Assembly: GCA_947503005.1 (NCBI GenBank) | Contig: CANNCA010000001.1 | Location: 620,001-684,000 of the forward strand | Reading direction: 5' to 3' | From: an uncultured Flavobacteriaceae bacterium | GTDB lineage: Bacteria; Bacteroidota; Bacteroidia; Flavobacteriales; Flavobacteriaceae | DNA length: 64,000 bases | Part shown: positions 25,484 to 34,052 of the stretch, piece after piece | Position numbering within the stretch: position 1 is the first letter of the stretch | How the letters are laid out: the number at the start of each line of letters is the position of its first letter | Notes under the pieces: model-generated | What the model saw: the letters and a program-made list of their open reading frames with translations, nothing else | What the model was told of the DNA's origin: nothing | Databases searched by the model: none | Position numbers and translations under genes: made by a program

Positions 25484-27400
25484 TTAATCCTTGATCATAT
25501 TCTCTTGATGGATAAGTAACGGTAGATTTTCAAGTATACTACCGACTTTTACTTTTGACGAGCCATGTACTTGAATTGTCGATTTAATAAAGTCCTCTTC
25601 ATTTGCCTTGAAGATATTGTCCACATATTTCTGAGGATTGCGATCGATATATGGAAACCAAGTACTGTGTATTTGAATCATAACGCGATGCCCTTTTTTG
25701 AACGTATGCAATACATCTTGTAATTGAAAATTCACATTGCTGATTTCGCCAGGAACAAATGGTTCAGGCTTTTCGAAACTATTACGAAACCTTCCTCGGA
25801 ATACTTCGGATCTTACCAATTGTTGATAGCCACCCATGATGATATTCTCAGGGTTATGTTCATACTGTGGATGATTTTGTGGATACACATCGATCAGCTT
25901 TACCACAAAATCTGCATCGGTACCTGTCATGGAGACCTTAAGCGCCGCCAGAATTTCACCTGCAAGGGTTCGGTCTACTTCTAGAATCTCTGATTCAAAA
26001 GTCAATACATCTGGCCTTTTTGAGGCTTCACGCTGGTCGTCTGACATGAATCGGCGAGGGGTAAAAGTGAGTCCTTCGGTCTGTGATGTGTACGGAATTG
26101 GTTTCTTGGGGTCACTTGTGTATTCAAAAACTGCTTTTTCGTCGGTAGATTCATTAATTCCTAGCGTTCCATTTTCACCAAAATAGAGCGTTACCGGCTC
26201 TATTTCTTTTGGAGGCCATTTATCAAAGCTTTCCCATTTTTTGATGCCGGTATCGAACATATAGGCCTCGGGCAATGTGTTGGTGCCTTCATCTTTTAGA
26301 TAGTGGTTAAAGAACTTGCGCTCGATTTCCTTTTGATAAAAAGTGGAGATGCTGTCGCCAAAATAGATATGATTGTGCGTTGTCTTTCCCGTTTCTCGGG
26401 CCCATCCACCGTGATCCCAAGGCCCCATAACTATAGTGTTCTTTGCTTTTGGACTCGTCGCTTCTACTGTCTTATAAATAGTTAGCGGACCATAAAGGTC
26501 TTCCGCATCGAACCAACCCCCTACGGTCATTACCGCATGGTTGATGTTCTTTAAGTGTGGAATAATGCTCCGTTTCTGCCAAAATTCATCATAATTGGGA
26601 TGTTCGACAATTTGTTGCCAAAAGAAATTATCATGATGATATTTCTCAGTGATATTTTTTAAAGGGCCCATTTTCAAATGAAAATCATAACCATCTGCAG
26701 CAGGATCATCATAAAAGCGTTTAATCTTATCAATATACCAAGGCTTTCGGGTGAGACTGTCTTTCTGGTAGCCGAAAACTGCGAAGGCGGCGGTATAACT
26801 TTGAAGATAGGTTCCCTGATGATGAAAATCATCGAAGAAAAAGTCGGCGATCGGAGCTTGGGGTGAAGAGGCTTTTAAAGCTGGGTGCGCGTCGATCATG
26901 CCCATTGCGGTGTAGTGTCCCGGATATGAGACTCCATACATGCCTACTCGGCCATTATTCCCAACAATGTTTTTTATCAACCATTCAATGGAATCATAGG
27001 TGTCCGAGCTTTCATCGATGTCTTTTTTGTTTCTCGGATTGTTTCCTTGAATGTTCGGCCGCATGTTATCAAACGTACCGTCTGACATATAACGTCCGCG
27101 AACATCTTGATACACTAGAATATAACCGTCTTGTATCAGGTACTTCGATGGGTATCTGTTGATATTGAAATCCGTATAGTTCGATGCATTATAACAGGTG
27201 CGGTTCATTAATATCGGATACTTCTTAGATTTGTCTTTCGGAGTGTAGACCACCGTGAAGAGTTCTGCCCCGTCACGCATTTTGATGCGGTACTCATTAA
27301 GATCGTAGTTGTCTCTAACGTAGAGGGAATCAAGATTCTGTGCGTGGGAAATTACAAACGCTAGTAGAAAAAGTAATAGGAAGATTCGCTTAGACATCAT
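25484..27400 (-). CDS. CocE/NonD-type alpha/beta hydrolase (X-Pro peptidase-like esterase), exported
   Basis: The 638-residue protein has a signal peptide (MMSKRIFLLLFLLAFVISHAQ; either of the first two Met codons could start it). The catalytic serine lies in GVSYPGHYT at about 156-164, inside the GxSYxG motif of the X-prolyl dipeptidyl peptidase/cocaine esterase family. GGWFDAEDLYGPL and MGPWDHGGW supply the likely Asp and His. The C-terminal jelly-roll domain (MIQIHSTWFPYIDRNP) also fits. Relatives are alpha-amino-acid ester hydrolases, glutaryl-7-ACA acylases and prolyl peptidases, so the substrate is uncertain. It is exported, as for other members in this phylum. Confidence 0.9.
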   Translation of the reverse strand: MMSKRIFLLLFLLAFVISHAQNLDSLYVRDNYDLNEYRIKMRDGAELFTVVYTPKDKSKKYPILMNRTCYNASNYTDFNINRYPSKYLIQDGYILVYQDVRGRYMSDGTFDNMRPNIQGNNPRNKKDIDESSDTYDSIEWLIKNIVGNNGRVGMYGVSYPGHYTAMGMIDAHPALKASSPQAPIADFFFDDFHHQGTYLQSYTAAFAVFGYQKDSLTRKPWYIDKIKRFYDDPAADGYDFHLKMGPLKNITEKYHHDNFFWQQIVEHPNYDEFWQKRSIIPHLKNINHAVMTVGGWFDAEDLYGPLTIYKTVEATSPKAKNTIVMGPWDHGGWARETGKTTHNHIYFGDSISTFYQKEIERKFFNHYLKDEGTNTLPEAYMFDTGIKKWESFDKWPPKEIEPVTLYFGENGTLGINESTDEKAVFEYTSDPKKPIPYTSQTEGLTFTPRRFMSDDQREASKRPDVLTFESEILEVDRTLAGEILAALKVSMTGTDADFVVKLIDVYPQNHPQYEHNPENIIMGGYQQLVRSEVFRGRFRNSFEKPEPFVPGEISNVNFQLQDVLHTFKKGHRVMIQIHSTWFPYIDRNPQKYVDNIFKANEEDFIKSTIQVHGSSKVKVGSILENLPLLIHQENMIKD

Positions 27401-27570
27401 TTTGATTTTAAAGGATGTACTAATATACTGAATTGCCTATTTAAAAAGGAAGTGCTTTGTGTGTAGAAGGAAAGAAAGCGGTACATCGGCTGATTTGATT
27501 ATGGAGAAACAGCGGAAGAAAGGAAAACTTTTATCGCATGGACCAATCCCATCTAAAAGGGTTCACCCAC

Positions 27571-27927
27571 TTATTGAGGTGTTTGTACTTCGTTGCAAAT
27601 ACCCATTGCGGAACAAATGCCCAAAATTAATTCCATTTCTTTTTCGTGAACGTAGCCATCGGAATTTGCTACTTCATCTAAGATTTCTGCTAGGGCTTTC
27701 TTTTTTGCTTCAGGCATGCCCTTTACAATGAATAGACGCTGCTCTTCTGTAATACTCCTAGCTTGAGAGATGAAATTACTATCAAAGTCGATGCGATGCA
27801 TTAGCTCGTTCAATAAAGTAAGTTCGGCTTTGTGAATTAGGTTGTCCGCGACTATTACGGAGTTGATTGCATTGACCAAGGCGAGCTTCTCCGCGATGGT
27901 AAATGCCATGGATTGGTGGATATTCAT
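27571..27927 (-). CDS. small TerB-like protein
   Basis: The 118-residue all-helical protein has the TerB/DjlA N-terminal pattern: a first helix pair with an acidic turn (SVIVADNLIHKAELTLLNEL) and a second, homologous half with the turn SDGYVHEKEMELILGI, close to the D-G-x-(I/V)-x-x-x-E metal-binding motif. The TerB fold is linked to tellurite resistance and stress or membrane sensing, but no ter genes lie here. Another TerB-like gene is at 40313-40744. It stands alone between the CocE-like gene and mfd. Confidence 0.75.
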   Translation of the reverse strand: MNIHQSMAFTIAEKLALVNAINSVIVADNLIHKAELTLLNELMHRIDFDSNFISQARSITEEQRLFIVKGMPEAKKKALAEILDEVANSDGYVHEKEMELILGICSAMGICNEVQTPQ

Positions 27928-27955
27928 AATTTCTAATTGTGGGGTTAGAAAGCTA

Positions 27956-27963
27956 CAAAGTTA
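27956..27963 (-). promoter_or_regulatory. putative -7 element of the TerB-like gene
   Basis: On the minus strand this reads TAACTTTG, an exact TANNTTTG match, 28 bases before the ATG. The -33 region lacks a clear TTG. Confidence 0.42.
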
Positions 27964-28061
27964 CATAAATTAAAACCTGAACATTTTTAATGGCCATACT
28001 AGTTATTAACAGTAGCTGTTTGTTTCATACATACGCTGAACGAGGATTTTTGAAAATTGTT

Positions 28062-31000
28062 TTATAAAAAAGATTCTTTTTTTGGGACTAAATCCACCAA
28101 AGGAGCAAGGGACCTTAGTGCATATTCAATGGATGAAATCTTCTCGAAAACCAATAACAGACGAAGCCCGTTCCGGGTGTGTTTTTCCTTTATTCTACAC
28201 CTTTGGGGGTGACTCTGAACGAACTGCAACACTTTCGTAAAAGCCACACTTTGGTAGAACTCCGATTGCTGGTCGGCTATAAAATAGCCTATCAACTTCC
28301 CTTTTTTCAAAACGACTTTCTCGAGCCCAATACTATTTGCAATCCATTTGATGCGAACGGAGTTCAATAAATCTTCGGCTTGCGAAGGCAATTCTCCAAA
28401 GCGGTCAATCAATTCCGCTTCGAATTTATGGAGTCCTTCTTCGTCTTTGACTTGATTCAATTCAGTATACAGCGTTAAACGTTCGGTAATATTATTGATA
28501 TAATCATCGGGAAACTGTAATTGAAAATCAGAATCGATTTGGGTTTCTTTGACAAAGACTTTCTCTTTATGTCCTTCAACATCTTCGTAGAGTTCTTTAA
28601 ATTCAGTTTCCTTGAGTTCATCGATGGCTTCAGCTAAGATTTTCTGATAGGTTTCAAAACCTATTTCGTTGATGAATCCACTTTGTTCGCCGCCCAATAA
28701 ATCTCCCGCGCCACGAATCTCCAAATCTTTCATCGCGATATTGAAACCACTTCCCAGTTCGGTAAACTGTTCAAGGGCTTCAATACGTTTGCGAGCATCG
28801 GGGGTCATCACGTCGTAAGGTGGTGTAATAAAATAGCAAAAGGCCTTTTTATTGCTACGTCCGACGCGTCCGCGCATTTGGTGTAGATCACTAAGGCCAA
28901 AATTATTGGCATTGTTGATGAAAATGGTATTGGCATTGGTAACATCCAGTCCGCTTTCTACTATGGTAGTCGAAACGAGCACATCGAATTCCCCGTTCAT
29001 AAAACTGAGCATCAGGGTCTCGAGTTTTTTTCCCTCCATTTGACCATGACCGATTCCGACTTTGGCATCGGGTACAAGGCGTTGGATCATTCCTGCGACT
29101 TCCTTAATGTTCTCGATTCGGTTGTGGATAAAAAATACTTGCCCACCTCTTTGAATTTCATAACTGATGGCATCGCGAATAATCTCCTCCTGAAATCGAA
29201 TAACCTGACTTTCGATGGGATACCGGTTCGGCGGAGGCGTATTGATTACGGATAAATCCCTAGCTGCCATTAAACTGAATTGAAGTGTACGTGGAATGGG
29301 TGTTGCGGTCAAGGTCAATACATCGACATTCTCTTTGATGGATTTTAGTTTGTCCTTTACCGAGACCCCGAATTTTTGTTCCTCGTCAACGATTAATAAC
29401 CCCAGGTCCTTGAACTTAACGTTTTTATTGACGAGTTGGTGGGTACCTATGAGGATGTCTACCTTGCCTGCTTCGAGTTTTTCCAAAGTTTCACGGCGTT
29501 CTTTGGTAGTTCTGAAGCGGTTCAAATAGTCAACTGTAACGGGCATTTCCTTTAAACGTTCCGAGAAAGTACGATGGTGTTGAAAAGCTAGAATCGTAGT
29601 GGGTACCAGTACAGCTACCTGTTTACCATTTTCGGCCGCCTTGAATGCCGCACGAATAGCAACTTCGGTTTTTCCAAAACCAACATCGCCGCAAATGAGC
29701 CTATCCATAGGCCGTTCACTTTCCATGTCGCGTTTGACATCTTCCGTCGCTTTGCTCTGGTCGGGAGTATCTTCATAAATAAATGAAGCCTCCAATTCGT
29801 TTTGCAAATAGCTGTCAGGGTTGTATTGGAATCCTTTTTCCAGTCGTCTTTTAGCGTAAACCTTGATTAAATCGAAAGCAATTTTCTTGACCCGGGTTTT
29901 GGTCTTTTGTTTGAGTTTTTTCCAAGCTGCGGAACCGAGTTTATAGATTTTTGGAACTGCGCCGTCCTTACCATTGAACTTCGATATTTTGTGGAGCGAA
30001 TGTATACTGACATAAAGTGTATCTCGGTCGCCGTACATTAATTTGATGGCCTCTTGTTTTTTGCCTTCGACGTCGATTTTCTGAAGTCCCCCGAACTTGC
30101 CGATACCATGGTCGATGTGGGTCACGTAATCACCAATTTCGAGTTTGTTAAGTTCTTTTAGGGTTATCGCCTGTTTTTTCGCATAGCCGTTCTTTAAATG
30201 GAACTTATGATAGCGCTCAAAAATCTGATGGTCGGTATAGCAGACAATTTTCAGGTTGTCATCGATAAAACCTTGGTACAGTGGAAAAACCAATGTTTCA
30301 TAGTGGACATGCTCGTTGGCATCCTCAAAAATGGCGTGGAACCGTTTGGCCTGTTGTTCGCTGGCACAGAAAATATAATTGGTATAGCCTTGTGCTTTGA
30401 ACTGGTTGAGGTTTTCAATGAGCAAGTCGAACTTCTTATTGAACGCGGGCTGGGGTTTGGTATTGAAAGTTATTTCTGTTGCAGGCACGTCGACTGCGCT
30501 GGATGTTACAGTAGATGAAGTTAACAACCTAAATCCTTCCAATTGTTTCCTGAAACTTTGGGAGTTCATAAATAGCTCTTCCGGTTCGGCATGTTTGATA
30601 TCCTTTGAAAGTTTTTCAAAGGCTTCCATGGCCTTCCCGTAGAAATCATCTAAACGGTCAAAAAGCAAATCGATATTCTTGGCAAAAACTAGGGTTTCCA
30701 ACGAAATGTATTTAAGGAAACTTTCCCTTTTCTCTTCCAAAAGTTTATTCGCCACATTGGGAATGATACTGATTCTTTTGACCTTTTCGGTTGATAGCTG
30801 TGTCTCTACATCAAACGTTCGGATACTCTCCACCTCGTCCCCGAAAAATTCAATACGATAGGGTTCGTCATGCGAAAAGGAAAAAACATCGACAATACCA
30901 CCACGTACGGAAAACTCTCCTGGTTCGGTGACAAAATCGACTCTTATGAATTTATATTCGAAAAGTACTTCGTTCAGAAAATCCAACGAAAGCGAATCTT

Positions 31001-31454
31001 CCAATTTTATTTTCAGGGTATTTTTTTCAAGTTCACGACGGGTAACCACTTTTTCAAAAAGTGCATCGGGATAGGTAACAATAACTGCAGGTCTTTTTCG
31101 GGAGTTGATACGGTTCAAAACCTCTGCCCGCAACAGCACGTTCGCATTGTCCGTTTCTTCTATTTGATAAGGTCTGCGGTAACTTCCCGGATAAAAAAGC
31201 ACATCTTTCTCACCGATGAGTTGCTCGAGATCATTTAGATAGTAAGCCGCTTCTTCTTTGTCGTTAAAAATGAGAAGAAAAGGTATGTCGGAATTATGAA
31301 AAGTATCAGATAAAACGAAGGAAAGTGAAGACCCTGTCAGTCCTTTTAGTTGTGTCCTAAGCGGCGCCGAGGGGTCGGATTGGGCAATAGCATCCCGCAG
31401 TTTCCTTGTTTTAGGAGACTGTGAAACTACTTCCTGAATATTAACCTTCGACAA
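28062..31454 (-). CDS. mfd: transcription-repair coupling factor Mfd
   Basis: The 1130-residue protein has the Mfd layout: UvrB-like N-terminal part, an RNA polymerase-interacting domain around 430-500 (LKELNKLEIGDYVTHIDHGIGKF), and a RecG-type translocase with Walker A GDVGFGKTE near 585-593, DEEQ (IVDEEQKFGV) and the TATPIPRTLQ motif. A C-terminal TRCF domain follows. It pushes stalled RNA polymerase off DNA and recruits UvrA. The only available start is TTG at 31454, because a stop lies three codons upstream and no ATG occurs in the first 50 codons. Residues about 313-325 (SSTVTSSAVDVPA) come from a short genomic repeat (30481-30515). Confidence 0.96.
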   Translation of the reverse strand: MSKVNIQEVVSQSPKTRKLRDAIAQSDPSAPLRTQLKGLTGSSLSFVLSDTFHNSDIPFLLIFNDKEEAAYYLNDLEQLIGEKDVLFYPGSYRRPYQIEETDNANVLLRAEVLNRINSRKRPAVIVTYPDALFEKVVTRRELEKNTLKIKLEDSLSLDFLNEVLFEYKFIRVDFVTEPGEFSVRGGIVDVFSFSHDEPYRIEFFGDEVESIRTFDVETQLSTEKVKRISIIPNVANKLLEEKRESFLKYISLETLVFAKNIDLLFDRLDDFYGKAMEAFEKLSKDIKHAEPEELFMNSQSFRKQLEGFRLLTSSTVTSSAVDVPATEITFNTKPQPAFNKKFDLLIENLNQFKAQGYTNYIFCASEQQAKRFHAIFEDANEHVHYETLVFPLYQGFIDDNLKIVCYTDHQIFERYHKFHLKNGYAKKQAITLKELNKLEIGDYVTHIDHGIGKFGGLQKIDVEGKKQEAIKLMYGDRDTLYVSIHSLHKISKFNGKDGAVPKIYKLGSAAWKKLKQKTKTRVKKIAFDLIKVYAKRRLEKGFQYNPDSYLQNELEASFIYEDTPDQSKATEDVKRDMESERPMDRLICGDVGFGKTEVAIRAAFKAAENGKQVAVLVPTTILAFQHHRTFSERLKEMPVTVDYLNRFRTTKERRETLEKLEAGKVDILIGTHQLVNKNVKFKDLGLLIVDEEQKFGVSVKDKLKSIKENVDVLTLTATPIPRTLQFSLMAARDLSVINTPPPNRYPIESQVIRFQEEIIRDAISYEIQRGGQVFFIHNRIENIKEVAGMIQRLVPDAKVGIGHGQMEGKKLETLMLSFMNGEFDVLVSTTIVESGLDVTNANTIFINNANNFGLSDLHQMRGRVGRSNKKAFCYFITPPYDVMTPDARKRIEALEQFTELGSGFNIAMKDLEIRGAGDLLGGEQSGFINEIGFETYQKILAEAIDELKETEFKELYEDVEGHKEKVFVKETQIDSDFQLQFPDDYINNITERLTLYTELNQVKDEEGLHKFEAELIDRFGELPSQAEDLLNSVRIKWIANSIGLEKVVLKKGKLIGYFIADQQSEFYQSVAFTKVLQFVQSHPQRCRIKEKHTRNGLRLLLVFEKISSIEYALRSLAPLVDLVPKKESFL
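30481..30515. repeat. short repeat inside mfd, same family as the one in metG
   Basis: This contains TCGACTGCGCT at 30490-30500 with flanking GGCACG and GGATGTTACA. Its reverse complement matches the metG element in the core AGCGCAGTCGA. Read on the coding strand it gives V-T-S-S-A-V-D-V-P-A, sharing VTSS with the MetG insert. Confidence 0.55.
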
Positions 31455-31475
31455 AAAATGCTAAAATTTGAGGTG

Positions 31476-31507
31476 CAAAGATAACCCTTACTGTCGCATC
31501 GTGCCAA
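31476..31507 (-). promoter_or_regulatory. promoter of mfd
   Basis: On the minus strand TTG (31505-31507) is followed by 21 bases and TATCTTTG (31476-31483), a full match to the Bacteroidota pattern TTG-N17-23-TANNTTTG. Transcription would begin about 15 bases before the TTG start at 31454, which supports that start. This is the clearest promoter in the window. Confidence 0.7.
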
Positions 31508-31541
31508 GAGATTGCCGGGAAATGGCTATACATCCCTTAGT

Positions 31542-32327
31542 TCAGTAACTAAAAGGAAAAAACGGATTGTTCTTCCGGTTCTTAAATCCATGCCAAGCGG
31601 CAATCGCAAAGATGACAATGCTAGCCGTCAAGGCCGTATAAGCAATGCTTTCGATAGAATCTTTATGTCGTATATAAATTGCGAACAATGCCCAAATGCC
31701 GACCGCGGCGAATTCACGCATATTCCTATTGAAAATCATGAAAATGTTAAGTAGAGCCGCAATTAAAATCATCAGTATTGTCCAACTTATTTCGGAAAGA
31801 AAACCGCCATCCCAACCTAATTTTGCCAAATAGGCCGAAATATTGGCGATGGTAGCCACAGCGATCCAGCCGCTGTAAATACAAATGGGCCACCACACAA
31901 ACGCGATGATTGCCTTTGGTGCATCCCACCGTTCCATATTTGTATTTAAGATGACCTTGATGAGCGAGAAAAGAATGCCCAACATAATCAAAACCGATAA
32001 TCCCGTATAATCGAAAGTAAAAGCGAACACCCAGGCACAATTAAGCACGTTCGCACAAATGAACCAATAGCTGGTTTGCTCGATAAACTCACTTTTTTCA
32101 GTAGTGAAATAAGCGTGGCGAACCTGAAAAATTCCATAGGCGAGCAAGGCCAAAAATATTAATCCCCAAATAGCAAAGGCATAACCGGCTGGCGTGAACA
32201 AATTGTAGTATTTGTTGCTGATTTCCCCAATGGTTGTCTCATTGATTCGAATTGCTTGTGATAAGTAGTTCACGGCAATCACTAGGATCACGGAAAGTAA
32301 GTTTAAAAGCGCGAGCGTTTTTTTCAT
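31542..32327 (-). CDS. TspO/tryptophan-rich sensory protein-like membrane protein
   Basis: This 261-residue integral membrane protein has about seven to eight hydrophobic segments. The segment FTPAGYAFAIWGLIFLALL near 45-65 is the hallmark of the longer tryptophan-rich sensory protein group related to TspO/MBR. It also has conserved Trp and Pro residues such as VWWPICIYSGWIAVATI near 146-162. TspO proteins bind porphyrins and related ligands. This version is longer than classical five-helix TspO (about 160 residues), so a direct functional transfer is unsafe. It sits alone between mfd and pdeM on the minus strand. Confidence 0.75.
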   Translation of the reverse strand: MKKTLALLNLLSVILVIAVNYLSQAIRINETTIGEISNKYYNLFTPAGYAFAIWGLIFLALLAYGIFQVRHAYFTTEKSEFIEQTSYWFICANVLNCAWVFAFTFDYTGLSVLIMLGILFSLIKVILNTNMERWDAPKAIIAFVWWPICIYSGWIAVATIANISAYLAKLGWDGGFLSEISWTILMILIAALLNIFMIFNRNMREFAAVGIWALFAIYIRHKDSIESIAYTALTASIVIFAIAAWHGFKNRKNNPFFPFSY

Positions 32328-32387
32328 AGCATTTAAAAATACACAAAACCTGAGTATATAACTGTACTCAAATGAACTAAAACGGAA

Positions 32388-33062
32388 CTATTTTGAATAG
32401 CGTCTTTTTTTAGTGACTTCCTTCAGGTTTACAGGTAAAACGGTATCGCCCAACAATGCAAAAACTTCGGAATCCTTTCCGGGTAGCATGGTGAACGAAC
32501 CTGTGAACTCCCCGAAAGCCGGTAACAACATTTGTGTATTCGATTTAAAAAAGCATTTCAACCGAACGGATTGTCGACCCAATCCTGTTAAACGGATTGC
32601 CGGATGAATATGTCCGCAGAAGTTGAAAAAACCAGCCTGTTCTTCCGGATGGTGTGTCAACAGAAAACCGTTGGATTGAATCTCTGAAACGACTTCAATG
32701 CCCAAATCCTCATATTTTAAGGGAGAAATGATATCATGATTTCCGACCACCAAAATCATTTTTGGGTCGACTTGAGAAGTCCATTGTTCAAAAATATGCC
32801 ATTCTTTATTGAGAGAGGAATGAAATAGGTCTCCCATGAAAACAACGGTTTTCGGATTGAAAAATCCAATGACTTCATCCATCAATTCAAAGTTCTTCTG
32901 TACCGCCTTTTGGGGTACCGCGGCCCCGAATTTTCGAAAATGCGAAACTTTTCCCAAATGCACATCACTAATCAGTAACATTGATTTTTCCTCCCAGAAA
33001 AGCACTCCTAAAGGATGCATGATGAAGTGCTGATTTTTTATTTCGATGGATTCGGTATTCAT
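32388..33062 (-). CDS. pdeM: ligase-associated DNA damage response endonuclease PdeM
   Basis: This calcineurin-like metallophosphoesterase of about 224 residues starts at MNTESIEIKN, the ATG, rather than a TTG three codons upstream. Motifs are in order: DVHLG near 34, GDLFHSS near 77, GNHD near 107, THH near 138 and GHIHPAI near 151. Together they hold two metal ions. PdeM is one of four proteins that co-occur with an ATP-dependent DNA ligase, an Lhr-like helicase and an MBL exonuclease in bacterial DNA repair. The other three lie at 35051-40216, separated from this gene by a ribokinase and a transporter on the other strand. Confidence 0.92.
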   Translation of the reverse strand: MNTESIEIKNQHFIMHPLGVLFWEEKSMLLISDVHLGKVSHFRKFGAAVPQKAVQKNFELMDEVIGFFNPKTVVFMGDLFHSSLNKEWHIFEQWTSQVDPKMILVVGNHDIISPLKYEDLGIEVVSEIQSNGFLLTHHPEEQAGFFNFCGHIHPAIRLTGLGRQSVRLKCFFKSNTQMLLPAFGEFTGSFTMLPGKDSEVFALLGDTVLPVNLKEVTKKRRYSK

Positions 33063-33068
33063 GGAAAC

Positions 33069-33076
33069 CAAAGATA
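33069..33076 (-). promoter_or_regulatory. putative -7 element of pdeM, very close to the start codon
   Basis: On the minus strand this reads TATCTTTG, matching TANNTTTG, with only six bases between its end and the ATG at 33062. Transcription would start at or next to the A of the ATG, giving a leaderless message. No -33 TTG is visible at the usual distance. Confidence 0.4.
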
Positions 33077-33142
33077 CTAAATGACGACTTGCTTTTATTG
33101 GGTCGAATCGCTACTTTGTAGCAACAATTCCAACTTGAAAAA

Positions 33143-34051
33143 ATGCCGAAAATTATTGTTGTCGGAAGTTCCAATACCGATATGGTCGTAAAGACCCAGC
33201 GCTTTCCTGAGCCCGGCGAGACCATTATAGGAGGTGATTTTTTCATGTTTCCTGGTGGAAAAGGTGCTAATCAGGCCGTGGCAGCCGCTCGTGCTGGCGG
33301 TGATGTCACTTTTATTTGTTCCGTAGGTGATGATGTTTTTGGACAAAGCGCCTTGGAAGGTTATCGCGATGAAGGTATAGATGTCAATGCCGCCAAAATA
33401 GTAAAAGATGCTGCTTCGGGAGTGGCTTTGATTACCGTCAATGGAGAAGGAGAGAATGAAATCGTGGTGGCCTCAGGAACAAATACGAATCTTTCCCCGA
33501 TTTATGTTTCGGAGGTCATGGAAGAAATGGATAATGACGGAATCTTCTTGACCCAGTTGGAAACTCCCATCGAGACCATTGAATATTTGGCGCGATATAG
33601 TAAATTGACCGATCAGCCACTCATAATAAATCCAGCCCCTGCCCAAAAATTATCGGATGCTATTTTGGATGGACTTTTCCTTATCACGCCCAATGAAACT
33701 GAGGCCAAAATATTGACTGGAATTTCAGTTGATGACGACCCATCAATGGAGGCTGCTGCACAAGCATTATTAGATAGTGGGGTACAGCATGTTATTATCA
33801 CCTTAGGTAGTCGTGGCGCTTTTTTCATGAACCGCGAGGAAAAGTTCTTGGTCCCATCTCATCAAGTAAAGGTAATTGATACCACTGCGGCAGGTGATGT
33901 ATTCAATGGTGTTTTGACCGTTTGTCTGTCCAATAATATGGGTTGGCGAGAAAGTATTGCCTACGCCAATAAAGCCGCAGCATTGTCAGTCACAAAAATG
34001 GGAGCTCAAGGTTCGGCACCATATAAAGAGGAAATCAACAAATTCAACTAA
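33143..34051 (+). CDS. rbsK: ribokinase (PfkB family)
   Basis: The 302-residue kinase has the ribokinase opening IIVVGSSNTDMVVK, the substrate-binding PGGKGANQAVAAARAGG at 38-54 and the ATP/anion-hole motif DTTAAGDVFNGVL near 250. It phosphorylates ribose at C5 using ATP in the cytoplasm. The sugar transporter starts one base after its stop (TAA then ATG at 34053), so the two form a ribose uptake and activation pair. Both lie on the plus strand inside an otherwise minus-strand DNA repair set. Promoter elements are not clear in the 80-base space shared with pdeM. Confidence 0.95.
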   Translation: MPKIIVVGSSNTDMVVKTQRFPEPGETIIGGDFFMFPGGKGANQAVAAARAGGDVTFICSVGDDVFGQSALEGYRDEGIDVNAAKIVKDAASGVALITVNGEGENEIVVASGTNTNLSPIYVSEVMEEMDNDGIFLTQLETPIETIEYLARYSKLTDQPLIINPAPAQKLSDAILDGLFLITPNETEAKILTGISVDDDPSMEAAAQALLDSGVQHVIITLGSRGAFFMNREEKFLVPSHQVKVIDTTAAGDVFNGVLTVCLSNNMGWRESIAYANKAAALSVTKMGAQGSAPYKEEINKFN

Positions 34052-34052
34052 T

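Noticed and set aside
27459-27731. A 90-codon plus-strand open frame between the CocE-like and TerB-like genes
   Set aside because: It overlaps the well-supported minus-strand TerB-like gene, has no recognisable motif and an unlikely composition, and no promoter precedes it.
33957-34052. Longer start for the GRP-family transporter inside the ribokinase gene
   Set aside because: The extra 32 residues are charged, overlap rbsK out of frame and precede a natural membrane-protein start at 34053.
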